Of a stretch of DNA of 50,110 bases, positions 12,956 through 22,908 are shown piece by piece. Source of the DNA: Desulfovibrio sp. Dsv1 (lineage in GTDB: Bacteria; Desulfobacterota; Desulfovibrionia; Desulfovibrionales; Desulfovibrionaceae); NCBI GenBank assembly GCA_000403945.1, contig APFI01000162.1, forward strand, positions 1 to 50,110, written 5' to 3'. Numbering within the stretch: position 1 is the first letter of the stretch; each line of letters opens with the position of its first letter. The notes below the pieces were generated by a model. The model was not told the DNA's origin, made no database searches, and was given only the letters and a program-made list of their open reading frames with translations. A program made the translations under genes and the position numbers.

Positions 12956-13243
12956 TCAATCTCCTTGCTTGTTGAGGTTGCGGGTTTTGCGGACAGGCCG
13001 GGCCTCCGGCGGCAGTTGCCGCCCCAGGCGCTCACTCTCGTATGACTCCCGGCAGTGGTCCCGGTCGCCAAAGATCAGGGCCAGGCCGTCAATGGACTTG
13101 CGTGGCCAGGAGCGCACTCCGGCCAGCTCCCAGCGCCAGGCCCGGCTGCTGACGGTTTCGTCGGGCCAGCCGCCGCACACGGTGTTTACAAGCTGGTCCA
13201 GGGCGATGAGCACGGATTTGCCGTAAGACAACGTGCCGGGCAT
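12956..13243 (-). CDS. Conserved phage protein of unknown function, 95 residues
   Basis: MPGTLSYGKSVLIALDQLVN, GGWPDETVSSRAWRWE and DRDHCRESYESERLGRQLPP form a pattern I associate with proteobacterial, including Desulfovibrio-type, prophages near the tail-fiber end of the late operon. It starts at the stop of the DUF4376-like gene (one-base overlap). No catalytic motif is visible. Confidence 0.65.
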   Translation of the reverse strand: MPGTLSYGKSVLIALDQLVNTVCGGWPDETVSSRAWRWELAGVRSWPRKSIDGLALIFGDRDHCRESYESERLGRQLPPEARPVRKTRNLNKQGD

Positions 13244-13839
13244 CAGGCGGCCGCCCCGCCCGCACCGGGCAGGATGTAGTTGACCTCGATGGCCAGCGCT
13301 TCCTCCACGGTTTCGCAGGCCTCCAGAGCATCCTCTAGGCGCTGGCGCTGGCCGATAAGATGCCCGGACGCCCGCGAAAAGGCGTCGGCCTTGGCAATCA
13401 CCCTGTCCGCAAGATCGGACAGCTCCATGCCGCGCTCGGCGGCCAGCGCGGCCAGCATGGGCGTGAGCGCGGTATTGTCCGCCTGATACGCCCTGGCCTC
13501 GGCCTCCTGTTTGTCAAAGGTCAGCAGCTCCCGCTCCGGGTAGGTGGGCGTCAGCGCGGCCAGAGCGGCTTCGCATTTCGCGTTGATTTCCGTCAGTTTC
13601 GCGGCGCGCGCCCCGGCCAGCGTTTCTTCCGGCGTCGGTTGCGGGAAGGCGGGCGGGCGCGGGAGCTCGTCACGCGGCACCAGCGCCCACACTCCGGCGG
13701 CCTGGTCAAACCGCTGGAAAAATCCCGGCTTGCCGTCCGGCGGAGGAACGTCGGTAGCGTTGCGCGGCGGCACCGCCCCCGCGTAGTCCAGGCTCAGGCC
13801 CGTATACAGACGTTCCGGAGAAAAAAAGTATACACGCAT
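13243..13839 (-). CDS. DUF4376-like tail fiber assembly protein
   Basis: 198 residues. MRVYFFSPERLYTGLSLDYA begins a short N-terminal domain with the Pro-rich ATDVPPPDGKPGFFQRFD pattern of fiber-assembly proteins. The C-terminal domain (GARAAKLTEINAKCEAALAA, FDKQEAEARAYQAD, RQRLEDALEACETVEEALAI) matches DUF4376. Such proteins follow the fiber gene and help fold it. It lies 10 bases after the fiber stop. Confidence 0.75.
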   Translation of the reverse strand: MRVYFFSPERLYTGLSLDYAGAVPPRNATDVPPPDGKPGFFQRFDQAAGVWALVPRDELPRPPAFPQPTPEETLAGARAAKLTEINAKCEAALAALTPTYPERELLTFDKQEAEARAYQADNTALTPMLAALAAERGMELSDLADRVIAKADAFSRASGHLIGQRQRLEDALEACETVEEALAIEVNYILPGAGGAAA

Positions 13840-13849
13840 GTCGCCCCCC

Positions 13850-15769
13850 CTATGCGGCCCGGAGAATCCGGAAAAATATGGTATTGCCCCGAATGAAATA
13901 CAGGCCGTTGCCGCCTCCAACCCATACGTCGTGGGTCGCCGGATTGACGGCGCACCACGACAGATGCGAACCATACGGGAAATATTCCCATCCCGCCCGG
14001 ATGTCGCGGCGCAGGGCAACGCCAAACATGCTGTTGCCCGTGGGTCCATTGTACTGATAGACCGCCCACAGCCATCCCGACACGCTGTCCGGAGACAGGG
14101 AGGCAATGCCTTGCACACCAGGCATTTCGCAATCCACACGGGCGCCTCCGCCGCCCGGCAGCGTGATCGACATGTACGTCGTGAGATGGTAGGCGGTCAT
14201 ATGCACATCTCCGGTGACGGGATTCACGGCCAGTTTCCCATTGTTCCAGCCCTGCATAGCAATGGCGTTCTGGATCTCCCCCACGCCGCCGCGCGCGACA
14301 AAAAGCCCGCCGGCATTCGAGAAAGTCCATACATCGCCGCTGGACGGGTCGCACCTGATGGAAGTGATCAGCCCCGGAACCCCGGAATCCCAGACGGACA
14401 GCGGCTCGCCGGTTCCGCCGCGCAGGACGTTCACTTTATGCACAGGGTAATTTTCGGCATACCACACATCGTGAGAGACTGGATTAACGGCAAGGGCAGC
14501 GACGGCTAGCCTGTTCGTGCCGCTGACCACGATTTCCCAGTTCCCATTCCGCAGGACGGCTATGGCGTGGTGGGATGTGTTCGCCTTGAGAGTTCCAGCG
14601 CACCAGAGATGGCCGTTTGAGCTGTCAAACGCCAGATCTGACGCGTGAACCGGGCAGTACGGCAAATCCTCCGGATCGGTCGCGCCGTCGCGCAAAAGCC
14701 GTACTCCGTTCGCGCTGGCGGCATCGGTGAAAACAACGTCGCCCGTCGCGACGTTGAGGTCTAAAATCTGACAATTGCCGCTGAACACCCGTTTTATCGG
14801 GCTCACATCGGCGTATTCCCTGAGATTCGGCAGCCTGAACGAATCGGACGGCACATCCGCGCCCCCGTAGGCATCCCCGATAGCGGCGTACAGGGCCGGG
14901 TAGTCCGCTTTTCGCGCCAGCCCCCCGTTGGCGAAGAGCCAGCCTTCCGGTTCTTGCATGCCGCCCCACGACAGGGAAGCTCCCACAGGCACGCCAGTTG
15001 CTTCCACAGCCTTGTCATAGGCCGTTTTAACGGCCTTGCTGCTGGCCGCCGTCTCGCTGCTGTCACTGTCCACGGCGTCGGAAAGAGTGATGCCCACAAT
15101 GGCCTGCGCCGCGTCCCTTGCGGCCTCCGCTTCTGTTTTTGCGGTTATTGCCGCATCCCGCGCTGTTTCAGCACCATCCAGGGCGGTTTCGGCGGCGGTC
15201 CGCGCCGCCAGGGCCGCCGTCGCGCTGTCGGATGCCTCGCCGGCCTTTTGCGTGGCCGCGGTCGCGCCGGCGGCGGCGTTGGTTTCGCTGGTTTCGGCCG
15301 CTGTCCGGCTGGCTTCCGCCGCGTCCCTTGCCGTCTCGGCCCCGCTCTGGGCCGCCTGTGCCGCGTCCCGCGCGGCTTCTGCGGCTGTTTTGGCCGTTTC
15401 CGCCTCGTCCCGCGCCGTTTCCGCTTCGGCCCGCGCCGCTTCGGCCCCGGCTTGCGCCGCTTCTGCGGCGGCTTTGGCCGCGTCGGCGGCCTGCGCGCTG
15501 GTTCCGGCCTGTGCCGCGCTTTGGGCCGCTGCCGCCGCATGGCCGGGCGCGGCCTGGATGGCGGGCAGATTTGTGACCACCACACTTATATCCCCGCCGA
15601 TGGCGTTGACCTTGGGCACAAAGTCGCTGTTGAGCTGGTCGCCGAACTGCTTTTGAGCGCGCGTAAACGCCTCGGCCTTGACGATAAACTGCTGTTTGCT
15701 GTCGCTCGCCGGGTTCGGCGGCACCGGCAATTCGGGCAGGGCCTGGATCAATTCGTTGGTCTGGCTCAT
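13850..15769 (-). CDS. Tail fiber with collar domain and C-terminal beta-propeller
   Basis: 639 residues. N-terminal tail-attachment part (1-70); a 150-residue Ala/Glu-rich heptad-like rod (about 75-225: DAAEASRTAAET and similar); a phage tail-collar domain (about 260-325, with GASLSWGGMQEPEGWLFANG and SDSFRLPNLREY). Residues 333-635 contain seven units with the pattern LAVNP-x-(S/T)-x-DVW, at about 336, 379, 426, 471, 513, 558 and 606, that is every 42-48 residues, as in a seven-bladed propeller. The propeller is the likely receptor-binding head. Its stop precedes the assembly gene by 10 bases and its ATG overlaps the upstream gene. Confidence 0.85.
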   Translation of the reverse strand: MSQTNELIQALPELPVPPNPASDSKQQFIVKAEAFTRAQKQFGDQLNSDFVPKVNAIGGDISVVVTNLPAIQAAPGHAAAAAQSAAQAGTSAQAADAAKAAAEAAQAGAEAARAEAETARDEAETAKTAAEAARDAAQAAQSGAETARDAAEASRTAAETSETNAAAGATAATQKAGEASDSATAALAARTAAETALDGAETARDAAITAKTEAEAARDAAQAIVGITLSDAVDSDSSETAASSKAVKTAYDKAVEATGVPVGASLSWGGMQEPEGWLFANGGLARKADYPALYAAIGDAYGGADVPSDSFRLPNLREYADVSPIKRVFSGNCQILDLNVATGDVVFTDAASANGVRLLRDGATDPEDLPYCPVHASDLAFDSSNGHLWCAGTLKANTSHHAIAVLRNGNWEIVVSGTNRLAVAALAVNPVSHDVWYAENYPVHKVNVLRGGTGEPLSVWDSGVPGLITSIRCDPSSGDVWTFSNAGGLFVARGGVGEIQNAIAMQGWNNGKLAVNPVTGDVHMTAYHLTTYMSITLPGGGGARVDCEMPGVQGIASLSPDSVSGWLWAVYQYNGPTGNSMFGVALRRDIRAGWEYFPYGSHLSWCAVNPATHDVWVGGGNGLYFIRGNTIFFRILRAA

Positions 15770-16674
15770 ATCAACCCCGTGATTTCCATATTGTATTTAC
15801 ACTGGTTGGGGCCTTCGGCGGAAAGCGCCGCCTTGCGGTACAAGCCGAAAGCCGTCAGATAGGCGTGGCCGCCCTGGTCCGTGGGCCGGTTGTCGCCGAT
15901 CCACACGCAGGGCCGCGCGCGCAGATCGTCAAAAAGCGCGAACACGGCGTCGGCGCGGCGGGGATGCAGGTACAGCTCGCAGTCGTAGCGTTTGGCGCTG
16001 ACCCGCTCCACAATCTCCGTCACGCCGAACGTGTTTGTCTCTATGCTGGAGTAATTGATCAGCTCCGCCGTGCAGCCGTAGAGCGTGGCGCCGGGCTCCT
16101 CCAGATCGCCGACCACCAGGCAGCCCATGGCCGGGCGGCTGCCGGTCAGGGTGACGGTCAGTGTGCCGGATATAAAGCCGCCCAGATCCATGTCGACCAA
16201 GTCGCGGAGGAAGGAAAAGCGGTAGGTGAAATAGTCGTACCAGTTGTCCACGCCATCCAGCAGGTCATAGGTCTTTTGCCCCACAACCTGCCCGTCCGCG
16301 TCTTTGATGCTGACGCTCATGCTCACCGCGCCGCTGATGTTGAGCGCGGCAAAACCCGTGGCCATGTTCCAGGGCACGGAAACTTCCAGGGGCGTGTCCT
16401 CCGGCGCGACGCTTTGCGTATGCACAAACTCGTCGAAGATGGCCCCCCGGTTGCTGACGCCGCTTTTTTTCCACTTGGCGGACAGGCCGGAAAAAGTTTT
16501 TTCGGGATCATTGCCCGTGTTGGAGCCAACCAGACTTGTATAGATATTGTAGCCCACGCGGGCCTTGTCGCCCTGGGCGTATGTCTTCGTCGCGCTCCAC
16601 GGGGCGGTGGCATCCTCCGGGATGGAGGATTGGACATTGGCATAGTCGATGGGGTGTGGGATGATGACGTACAC
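15766..16674 (-). CDS. Distal tail or tail-tip protein
   Basis: 302 residues, the only gene between tape measure and fiber. The N-terminal PWSATKTYAQGDKARVGY and NIYTSL resemble a chitin-type carbohydrate-binding module (about 25-57). The middle (about 80-200) is strand-rich, and the C-terminal part (YDCELYLHPRRADAVFALFD, PCVWIGDNRPTD) resembles tail-hub proteins. It probably joins tube, tape measure and fiber. The exact counterpart in lambda is unclear. Confidence 0.55.
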   Translation of the reverse strand: MYVIIPHPIDYANVQSSIPEDATAPWSATKTYAQGDKARVGYNIYTSLVGSNTGNDPEKTFSGLSAKWKKSGVSNRGAIFDEFVHTQSVAPEDTPLEVSVPWNMATGFAALNISGAVSMSVSIKDADGQVVGQKTYDLLDGVDNWYDYFTYRFSFLRDLVDMDLGGFISGTLTVTLTGSRPAMGCLVVGDLEEPGATLYGCTAELINYSSIETNTFGVTEIVERVSAKRYDCELYLHPRRADAVFALFDDLRARPCVWIGDNRPTDQGGHAYLTAFGLYRKAALSAEGPNQCKYNMEITGLI

Positions 16675-16683
16675 TGTCGCCTC

Positions 16684-19600
16684 CTATGCCACGGCGCGGA
16701 CCGGGAGGCCCGTCACGCTTGCCCTGTCCAGCACGTCGCTGGCGTTGCGGGTATTGCCTGCAATCTTTTCCAGCAGCTCGCGCATGGCCGCGTTGTCCTT
16801 GCGCATCTGCGCCACTTCCGCGCGCAGGGCCGTCAGTTCCGCCCTGTCGCCGCGCGGCGCGGCCGGGATACTGTACAGCATCCGGCTCAGGTCGCGCATG
16901 CCCTCATAGGCGCCGCGGGCAAATTCAAAGCCGCCCTCGGCCATGGCAAACGTGGTTTCCGCCGGATACACGCGGGAGCTGGTTTTAAAATCCACCAGCT
17001 CGTTGCCGATGACGGACAGGCCGCGCGCCAGACCGCCCCCGGCAAAGCCCTCGGCCTTGCCGAATTTCTCGTACCAGTTTTTTGTGTTGGGTAATCCGGC
17101 GTCCCTGATGGCCTGGGCAACGGCGGCGGCGTTCCAGGACGTGTAGCCGTTCGGCAGGTTGTCAAACTCGCCAGCGTCCATCATCCGTCGGGCCTTGGCC
17201 GCGAGCAGGGCGTACTCGCTCTGGTAGTGGGAGCCAAAGACGCCGGTGGCCGACGACAGACGGGCGAGAGGGTCCACCACCGGGGCGGCCCCGGAAGCCC
17301 CGCTGGCCCCGGAAGCCCCGCTGGCCCCGGAAGCCCCGGTGACGCTGGTCGAGGACGATCCGCCGTTGACGTTGACAGTCACGCTGAGATTGAGCCGCGA
17401 CAGGCTGGACGACAGCCCGCTCATGCCGGACTGGACGGCCTGCATGTAACCGTTGACGCTTGAGCCCATGTCGGACATGACGGAGCCGAGCGCGCCCGTG
17501 GAGGCAAGCTGGGCAGCCATGCTCCTGTCAATGCCGTCAAGGCCCTTTTCCACCACCCTGTTTGTGGTGGCTGCCGCCTTGAGGACAAAACCCTCCTGCC
17601 TGCCGTACAGCTCGTACCACTGCTGCACGGTCATGCCCTGATTGGCGATCTCGGCGGCCACGTCCCGGGCAGTCCAGTGCGCAATGCCCATGTGTTTCTC
17701 GGCACTGAGTCTGGCCGCCTTGTCCTGCAGGAGCGCGTCGTAATCGTGGCGGTCATTGCCGGCACGGGCCACATGGCCGCCCTGCACTCCCTCGCCCAGA
17801 CCGTAACGCAGGTACCACTCGTCCGGCGTCATGCCCTGACGGTGGATTTCATCCAGCACGCCCCGCGCCGTCCATCCCCCGGCGGTCTGCCCGGCGGCAA
17901 GCGTCTGCCCGGCATTCATCAGCCCGGCCTTGTTGGCCAGGATGGATTGCCGCGCGGCTGCCGTGTCATAGCTGACACCCAGATTTTCATGGCGGCCGTA
18001 ACGGTCGTGCCAGGATTCCAGCGTCAGGTTGTTGCGGTATATCTCCGCCAGTGTTGACTCCGGCGTCCAGTCCACGCGGCCCATGTGGGCCTGGGCGTTG
18101 AGCTGGTTGGACTTGGCCCAGAGAAGCGCCTCGCGTTGCGACAGGGATGCGCCACCGGCGGACGTGTCGCCGGTCACGTCGGCCTTTTCCCTTGCCAGCA
18201 CGGCCCGCATGAGCTCCAGCTCCGCCCTGATGGCGTCCACACTCCTGCCGGTGTACTCTCCGGCTGCCGTGCCCGCATTGATGGCCTTTTGCAATGCGTC
18301 GGTCTGTGCCGTGATGGCGTCAAGCTGCGCATTGAGGCTGTCGGCCAGGGCCGCCTGCGCGTCGTGTCCGCCTTGCGCCCGCGCATGGGCGGCCCTGAGC
18401 TTTTGATCCACACCATAAAACAGATCGTTGTACTCGTCCTGCGTGGCCAGACTTTTCCGGCCAGCTGCCAGCAGATTGTCGGCCAGCCCGGGCAACTCGC
18501 GCAGGGCGTCCTGATCCCCCGCCATACCCCTGGCAAGGGCATCATCAAGGGCCGCCATGCTCTCGCGGTAGCTTGTGCCCAGCAGGTTGTCCGCGCCGGA
18601 CGCCCAGATATCCCGCCGGGCCTGCAACAACGCATCGGCAATGTCGGCAAATGCGTCGCGCATGCGCTCGGCTTCGCGGGCCGACTCACGCAGGGAGGAC
18701 GCCTGACCGTTCAGGGCGGCGATCTGATTCTGCGTGGCCTGCTGCGCGGCCTGCTGTTCGGCCGCCAGCGCCTTTTCCAGCTCTTTTTCGAGCTGGGTCA
18801 CTCTCGCCTGGGCCAGCTCGGCCTGCTGGATTTCCACGGCCGTGGAGTACAGGCCGGAATCCCTGCCGTACTGTCTTGCCAGCTGGCCAAGCTCGTTTTC
18901 CTGTTTGTATTGCAGGCTGCGGATGCCATAGGCGTCGGAATCCGACCCCAGTTGCAGGGCCAGGGAGCGCAGGGCAAGATCCTGCTCCCCGGCGCGGGTG
19001 GCGGCTGTGGCGTACTCGTGCAGGTAGCGCGCCCGCTGCTGCTCGATCTCGGCAATGGCCTCCTCCTGCCAGCCCAGGGCGCGCAAATTGGCGACCCAGC
19101 CGTCAAACTGCGTGGTAGCCGTGTTGAGCTGGCCAGCCAGCTCGGACAGGGGACTGATGATGCCACGGATGCCGGATGTGACAACATTCCAGGCCTGCAC
19201 GGCGGCGTAGGCCTGTTGCAGCCCGGCGAAGCTGGATTTGTCGAAGTCCACGCGGAGGAAGGAGAAATCCAGGTCCGCGAAGGCGTCCACAATCTGTTTA
19301 CGGGCCTGAGCCTGAAATCTGGCCTTGACCTTTTCATCCTTGAAGGTTTCGCCCACATCGAAAAACGAAAACGCCAGCGTCAGGGACTGGCCCAGCTCGT
19401 CCACCGTATCGGCCGCCATGCCGTCGGCGGCAATGGTCAGCGGTTGCAGGTTCACATTGCCGAGAGCATTGGCCATATGCTCCGTGGCTTTCTGGGTGTA
19501 TGCTTCCGCCGACTTTTGCAGATTTTTCTCGCTAATGTCCCCGCCGCGCCAGCGATTGTAATGATACAGCTCCCCCTGCCGCTCCAGGCCCAGCAGGTAT

Positions 19601-22600
19601 TCGTCCCTCATTGAGTCGGACACCTTGCCCAGCGCATCCGCCAGCGCCCAGCTCTGTTCGGATACGCCCCTCATCACGCCGTAGGCGTATTCCGCGCCCT
19701 GCTTGCGCAACTCGCCGGGTATGCCCCATTTCCCCCACGAGTCCACGTGATAGGCATCGCCTTTCTCGCCCTTGTAACTGCCACGATAGCCGTCAAATAC
19801 CCAGGGCGCGTCCTCTTCCGGTCCCTTTTCCCAGAGTCTTTGATGCAAGTGCCAGTCGTATGTGGGCGGGCCGTCTTCCACGCCGGTGGTGAATGAGCCG
19901 ATGCCGCCGCCGAGCAGGGAGGCAAGGGCGGACAGCCCGCCAATCACCCAGCCGCCGGGATTCCAGACATTCGCCAGGGCAAGCGTGCCCAGGATGCCCG
20001 CTGTTCCAAATCCGCCGATCACGGAACCGGTCTGCGACCCGGCATTGTTCTTGAGCCCAAGCAGGTTATTGACAAACGGACTGGCGGTGATGCCAATACC
20101 CGCGCCCAACAGGGCCGGGCCGAATGATTCCGCGAGCGCGCTTGTGAAGGTGGGCAGCGTTGACGGGGCCTCCATGGCAACGCCCATCCCCTCAACCGTG
20201 TAAGGGTTGAAAACAAGCGTCTCCGTGGCCGTCGGAGCGAACATCGTCGGAAACATCCCGGCCACGGCGGAATTGATGCTGCCGGTGATGCCGGAGAACA
20301 GGCCGGTTCCGCCCGCCCCGCTCATGAGCTGGCTTGTGGCGTACTGCTGCGCCAGTCCGACACCGGCGTCAAGGAGAGAGCCGGACCCCGACCCGCCGGA
20401 AGCCGCCGCGCCGCCCGCCCCGCCCGCCGTGGTGGAGCCGTGGAGCATCCCGGCCGCGCCGTTCACCACCGAGAGCACCACGGGCTGGATCAGCGCCTGA
20501 TAGGCCATGTCCCTGAGCAGCCGTTTGAACAACTGCCCCATGTCGTCAAACGACACCCGGCCCTTGTCCAGGAACTCGTCAAACATGTCCCTTGTGGCGC
20601 TGTTGAAGTCCGAGGCAAAATTGTGGGTAATGTCCTCCCATTGCTTGCCAGCGTCGGAATATTCAGCGGCGAACTTCAGCAGGCCACGGTACGCGCCGTC
20701 AAGGGGGTCGGTGGATACTTGCAGCTTTTGCAGCTCCTCCCACTTGTCCACCAGATCATCGGATATATCGTAAACATATTTGTAATCTCTGGCCTGTATC
20801 TCAATCAGCTTGTTCTGGAGCTCTACGGAATCACCGTAGTCGCCGGACAGCTCACCAAGTTCCTTATAAAATTTGAGCTGGCCCTCGGTGAGATGGACGC
20901 TTTTCTCCCGGGCTTTCTGTTCCGCGTCGCGGATTTTAAGCTGCTTTTCCAGCTCAAAGGATTCAGTTTTGAGTGTTTTGAGCCGCTCGCCCTCAGATGC
21001 GCTGATCTTCCCTTTGGCGATCTGAGCGTCGATGGCGGCATTGGAATCGTTCACGGCCTTTCTGTATTCTGCCTGGGCCTTGGCCTCGGCCCTGACGAAA
21101 GTATCCCTCGGGTCAATGGCGAGCTGCTCTTTGAGAGCCGCAATATTGTCTTCCGTGGTTTTGACCGCGTTGGCATAATCAATCTGAGCCGCCGCTGCGG
21201 CTTTGGCGGCAGACGCGCCATTCTTCCCACCCGATAACTTGGGCGGAGTATAATTCTCCGGTAACTGCGCCTCGGCTCCTTTCTCCTTGGGCGCTTCCGG
21301 AAGTTTCAATTTCGGTATGGACAACGAAAGTTCCGGTTTGAGGCCGGAGTTGATTTCCAGCTTCGACGTTGACAAACGCAGGCTGGGCGCGTCGAAAGTC
21401 AGCGGATTTGTAACGGATAGCCCCTGACCGGGCATCTGCCGCGTAATGGCCGCTTTAAGGCTTGATTTCTGAGTGGCGAGAGCGTCCCTCTCGCGTGCGT
21501 CGGCTTTCTCGATTAAGGGATAACGATCGGCAGCCGATTTTATGCCGTCATACTCCTGCTGCGAAATTTTGCCGCTGGCAAGGTAGTCTATAACCGTGCT
21601 GGTGGCTCTCAAATCCTTAACAAATTGTACGGCAAGCCCGATCAGTAGCCCTTTTTTGCCAAAAAGGATCGCGCCGATGACGCCGTATTCCAATTCATCC
21701 GGGATTTTTCCCCAGATGTCCATGAGGTGGCCGACGCCATCGACAATGTCGGTTATGGCTTCAGCGCCGCTTTTGCCCCATCCTGCGATTTTCTCCTTGT
21801 TTTTCTCCAGATATCCCGAAAATTCGGCCAGGCTTGTTTTGATGACCGGCAAAAAACCTTCACCAAATGCGGCCAGCAGATTTTCGCCCGTTGCTTTGGC
21901 CTGCCCCTCAACTCCTTTAAATGTTTTCAGAAAAGCCTGAAAGCTCTCGTCGGTGCGACCAGCCTTGAGGCCCACTTCCGCCAGGATGCCGCCATACGCC
22001 CTGAAGTCATTGGCCATAAGCGCGCTAACGGCCAGGATGGCCTCTGAACTGCCGACAAATTTTGTAAGCTCCGTGTTGCCGGCCTTGGCCGCTTTGGACA
22101 AGAGCCTCAGCGCGCCCTCCAGGCCGTGCTTGCCCACCAGGGCCGAGCCTGTTTCCTCGCCCAGGGATCGGATCAATTTGAGCATCTGCTCATTGGGCTT
22201 GATCAGCTCCATGAGCAAAGCCCGGTACTGCGTGGCGGCCAGGGCCGGGCTGCCCGCCGTCTGCGTAAGCAAGGACATGGCCGCCGCCATTTCCTTGTAC
22301 TGTACCGACGCGATCTGACTCACGCCCGCCAGATCGCCGATGATGGGCACCAGTTCACGTACCGAGGCCTGGCCGTATTCCTCAATGTCCAGTAGCAAGT
22401 CAGCGGCCTGGGCCGTGTTTTTCAGCTCGCCCCGGTAGCCAGCCATCATCTTGGTAAGGGCCTGGATAGATTCGGATTGGCTGACCCCGGCCACCTTGGC
22501 GAGCTTTGAGGCTGTGGTCAGCGTTTCCTGAGATTTTGCTACATCCGATATGCCCGCCGAAAGCACCTGATAATAACCGGTGGTCAGTTCCGTGACGCTG

Positions 22601-22905
22601 CCCAGACTGGACGGCAGGGAGAGCATCTGCTGCTTGATGTCTTCGGTGCTGCGCTTGGTGACCTTGGTGGTTTCATACAGGGCCGATTCAAAAGCGGCGG
22701 CCTGACCGATAACCGAAGAAAAGGCCAGACCGCCGCCAAGGGCTCCCAGCGCCCCGGCCCCCACACCGGAAAAGAGCCCGCCGAGCGCGCCGGACAGGCC
22801 GGAAAGGCGTCTTTTGAGGACGTCCGCTTCGCGACCCATGCCGCGAAGGACCTGGCTTGCGCGGTCTACCGCGCTGATTTCGACTTTGACGTGCCTGTCC
22901 GCCAC
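16684..22905 (-). CDS. Tail tape measure protein
   Basis: 2073 residues. The N-terminal 300 residues (SAVDRASQVLRGMGREADVL, SAGISDVAKSQETLTTASKL, EYGQASVRELVPIIGDLAGV) match TP901-type tape measures; Gly/Ala-rich membrane-active segments (about 790-1000) and long coiled coils (about 580-690, 1360-1460) follow. About 1590-1960 holds four copies of a module with WT-x-R-x-V and WY-x2-YG-x2-EG. A Gly-Ala-Ser linker lies near 1855-1873. By the usual 1.5 angstrom per residue rule the tail would be about 300 nm; this is inference. It controls tail length and probably helps DNA entry. Confidence 0.95.
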   Translation of the reverse strand: MADRHVKVEISAVDRASQVLRGMGREADVLKRRLSGLSGALGGLFSGVGAGALGALGGGLAFSSVIGQAAAFESALYETTKVTKRSTEDIKQQMLSLPSSLGSVTELTTGYYQVLSAGISDVAKSQETLTTASKLAKVAGVSQSESIQALTKMMAGYRGELKNTAQAADLLLDIEEYGQASVRELVPIIGDLAGVSQIASVQYKEMAAAMSLLTQTAGSPALAATQYRALLMELIKPNEQMLKLIRSLGEETGSALVGKHGLEGALRLLSKAAKAGNTELTKFVGSSEAILAVSALMANDFRAYGGILAEVGLKAGRTDESFQAFLKTFKGVEGQAKATGENLLAAFGEGFLPVIKTSLAEFSGYLEKNKEKIAGWGKSGAEAITDIVDGVGHLMDIWGKIPDELEYGVIGAILFGKKGLLIGLAVQFVKDLRATSTVIDYLASGKISQQEYDGIKSAADRYPLIEKADARERDALATQKSSLKAAITRQMPGQGLSVTNPLTFDAPSLRLSTSKLEINSGLKPELSLSIPKLKLPEAPKEKGAEAQLPENYTPPKLSGGKNGASAAKAAAAAQIDYANAVKTTEDNIAALKEQLAIDPRDTFVRAEAKAQAEYRKAVNDSNAAIDAQIAKGKISASEGERLKTLKTESFELEKQLKIRDAEQKAREKSVHLTEGQLKFYKELGELSGDYGDSVELQNKLIEIQARDYKYVYDISDDLVDKWEELQKLQVSTDPLDGAYRGLLKFAAEYSDAGKQWEDITHNFASDFNSATRDMFDEFLDKGRVSFDDMGQLFKRLLRDMAYQALIQPVVLSVVNGAAGMLHGSTTAGGAGGAAASGGSGSGSLLDAGVGLAQQYATSQLMSGAGGTGLFSGITGSINSAVAGMFPTMFAPTATETLVFNPYTVEGMGVAMEAPSTLPTFTSALAESFGPALLGAGIGITASPFVNNLLGLKNNAGSQTGSVIGGFGTAGILGTLALANVWNPGGWVIGGLSALASLLGGGIGSFTTGVEDGPPTYDWHLHQRLWEKGPEEDAPWVFDGYRGSYKGEKGDAYHVDSWGKWGIPGELRKQGAEYAYGVMRGVSEQSWALADALGKVSDSMRDEYLLGLERQGELYHYNRWRGGDISEKNLQKSAEAYTQKATEHMANALGNVNLQPLTIAADGMAADTVDELGQSLTLAFSFFDVGETFKDEKVKARFQAQARKQIVDAFADLDFSFLRVDFDKSSFAGLQQAYAAVQAWNVVTSGIRGIISPLSELAGQLNTATTQFDGWVANLRALGWQEEAIAEIEQQRARYLHEYATAATRAGEQDLALRSLALQLGSDSDAYGIRSLQYKQENELGQLARQYGRDSGLYSTAVEIQQAELAQARVTQLEKELEKALAAEQQAAQQATQNQIAALNGQASSLRESAREAERMRDAFADIADALLQARRDIWASGADNLLGTSYRESMAALDDALARGMAGDQDALRELPGLADNLLAAGRKSLATQDEYNDLFYGVDQKLRAAHARAQGGHDAQAALADSLNAQLDAITAQTDALQKAINAGTAAGEYTGRSVDAIRAELELMRAVLAREKADVTGDTSAGGASLSQREALLWAKSNQLNAQAHMGRVDWTPESTLAEIYRNNLTLESWHDRYGRHENLGVSYDTAAARQSILANKAGLMNAGQTLAAGQTAGGWTARGVLDEIHRQGMTPDEWYLRYGLGEGVQGGHVARAGNDRHDYDALLQDKAARLSAEKHMGIAHWTARDVAAEIANQGMTVQQWYELYGRQEGFVLKAAATTNRVVEKGLDGIDRSMAAQLASTGALGSVMSDMGSSVNGYMQAVQSGMSGLSSSLSRLNLSVTVNVNGGSSSTSVTGASGASGASGASGASGAAPVVDPLARLSSATGVFGSHYQSEYALLAAKARRMMDAGEFDNLPNGYTSWNAAAVAQAIRDAGLPNTKNWYEKFGKAEGFAGGGLARGLSVIGNELVDFKTSSRVYPAETTFAMAEGGFEFARGAYEGMRDLSRMLYSIPAAPRGDRAELTALRAEVAQMRKDNAAMRELLEKIAGNTRNASDVLDRASVTGLPVRAVA
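17285..17345 (-). repeat. Gly-Ala-Ser coding tandem repeat
   Basis: An 18-bp unit (GGGGCTTCCGGGGCCAGC on the coding strand) is repeated about three times and encodes (Gly-Ala-Ser)n, a flexible linker in the tape measure. Repeat number could vary by slippage without breaking the frame. Confidence 0.7.
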
Positions 22906-22908
22906 GGC

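Noticed and set aside
17285..17345. CRISPR-like array from regular repeats
   Set aside because: The units are contiguous 18-bp codon repeats for Gly-Ala-Ser with no spacers.
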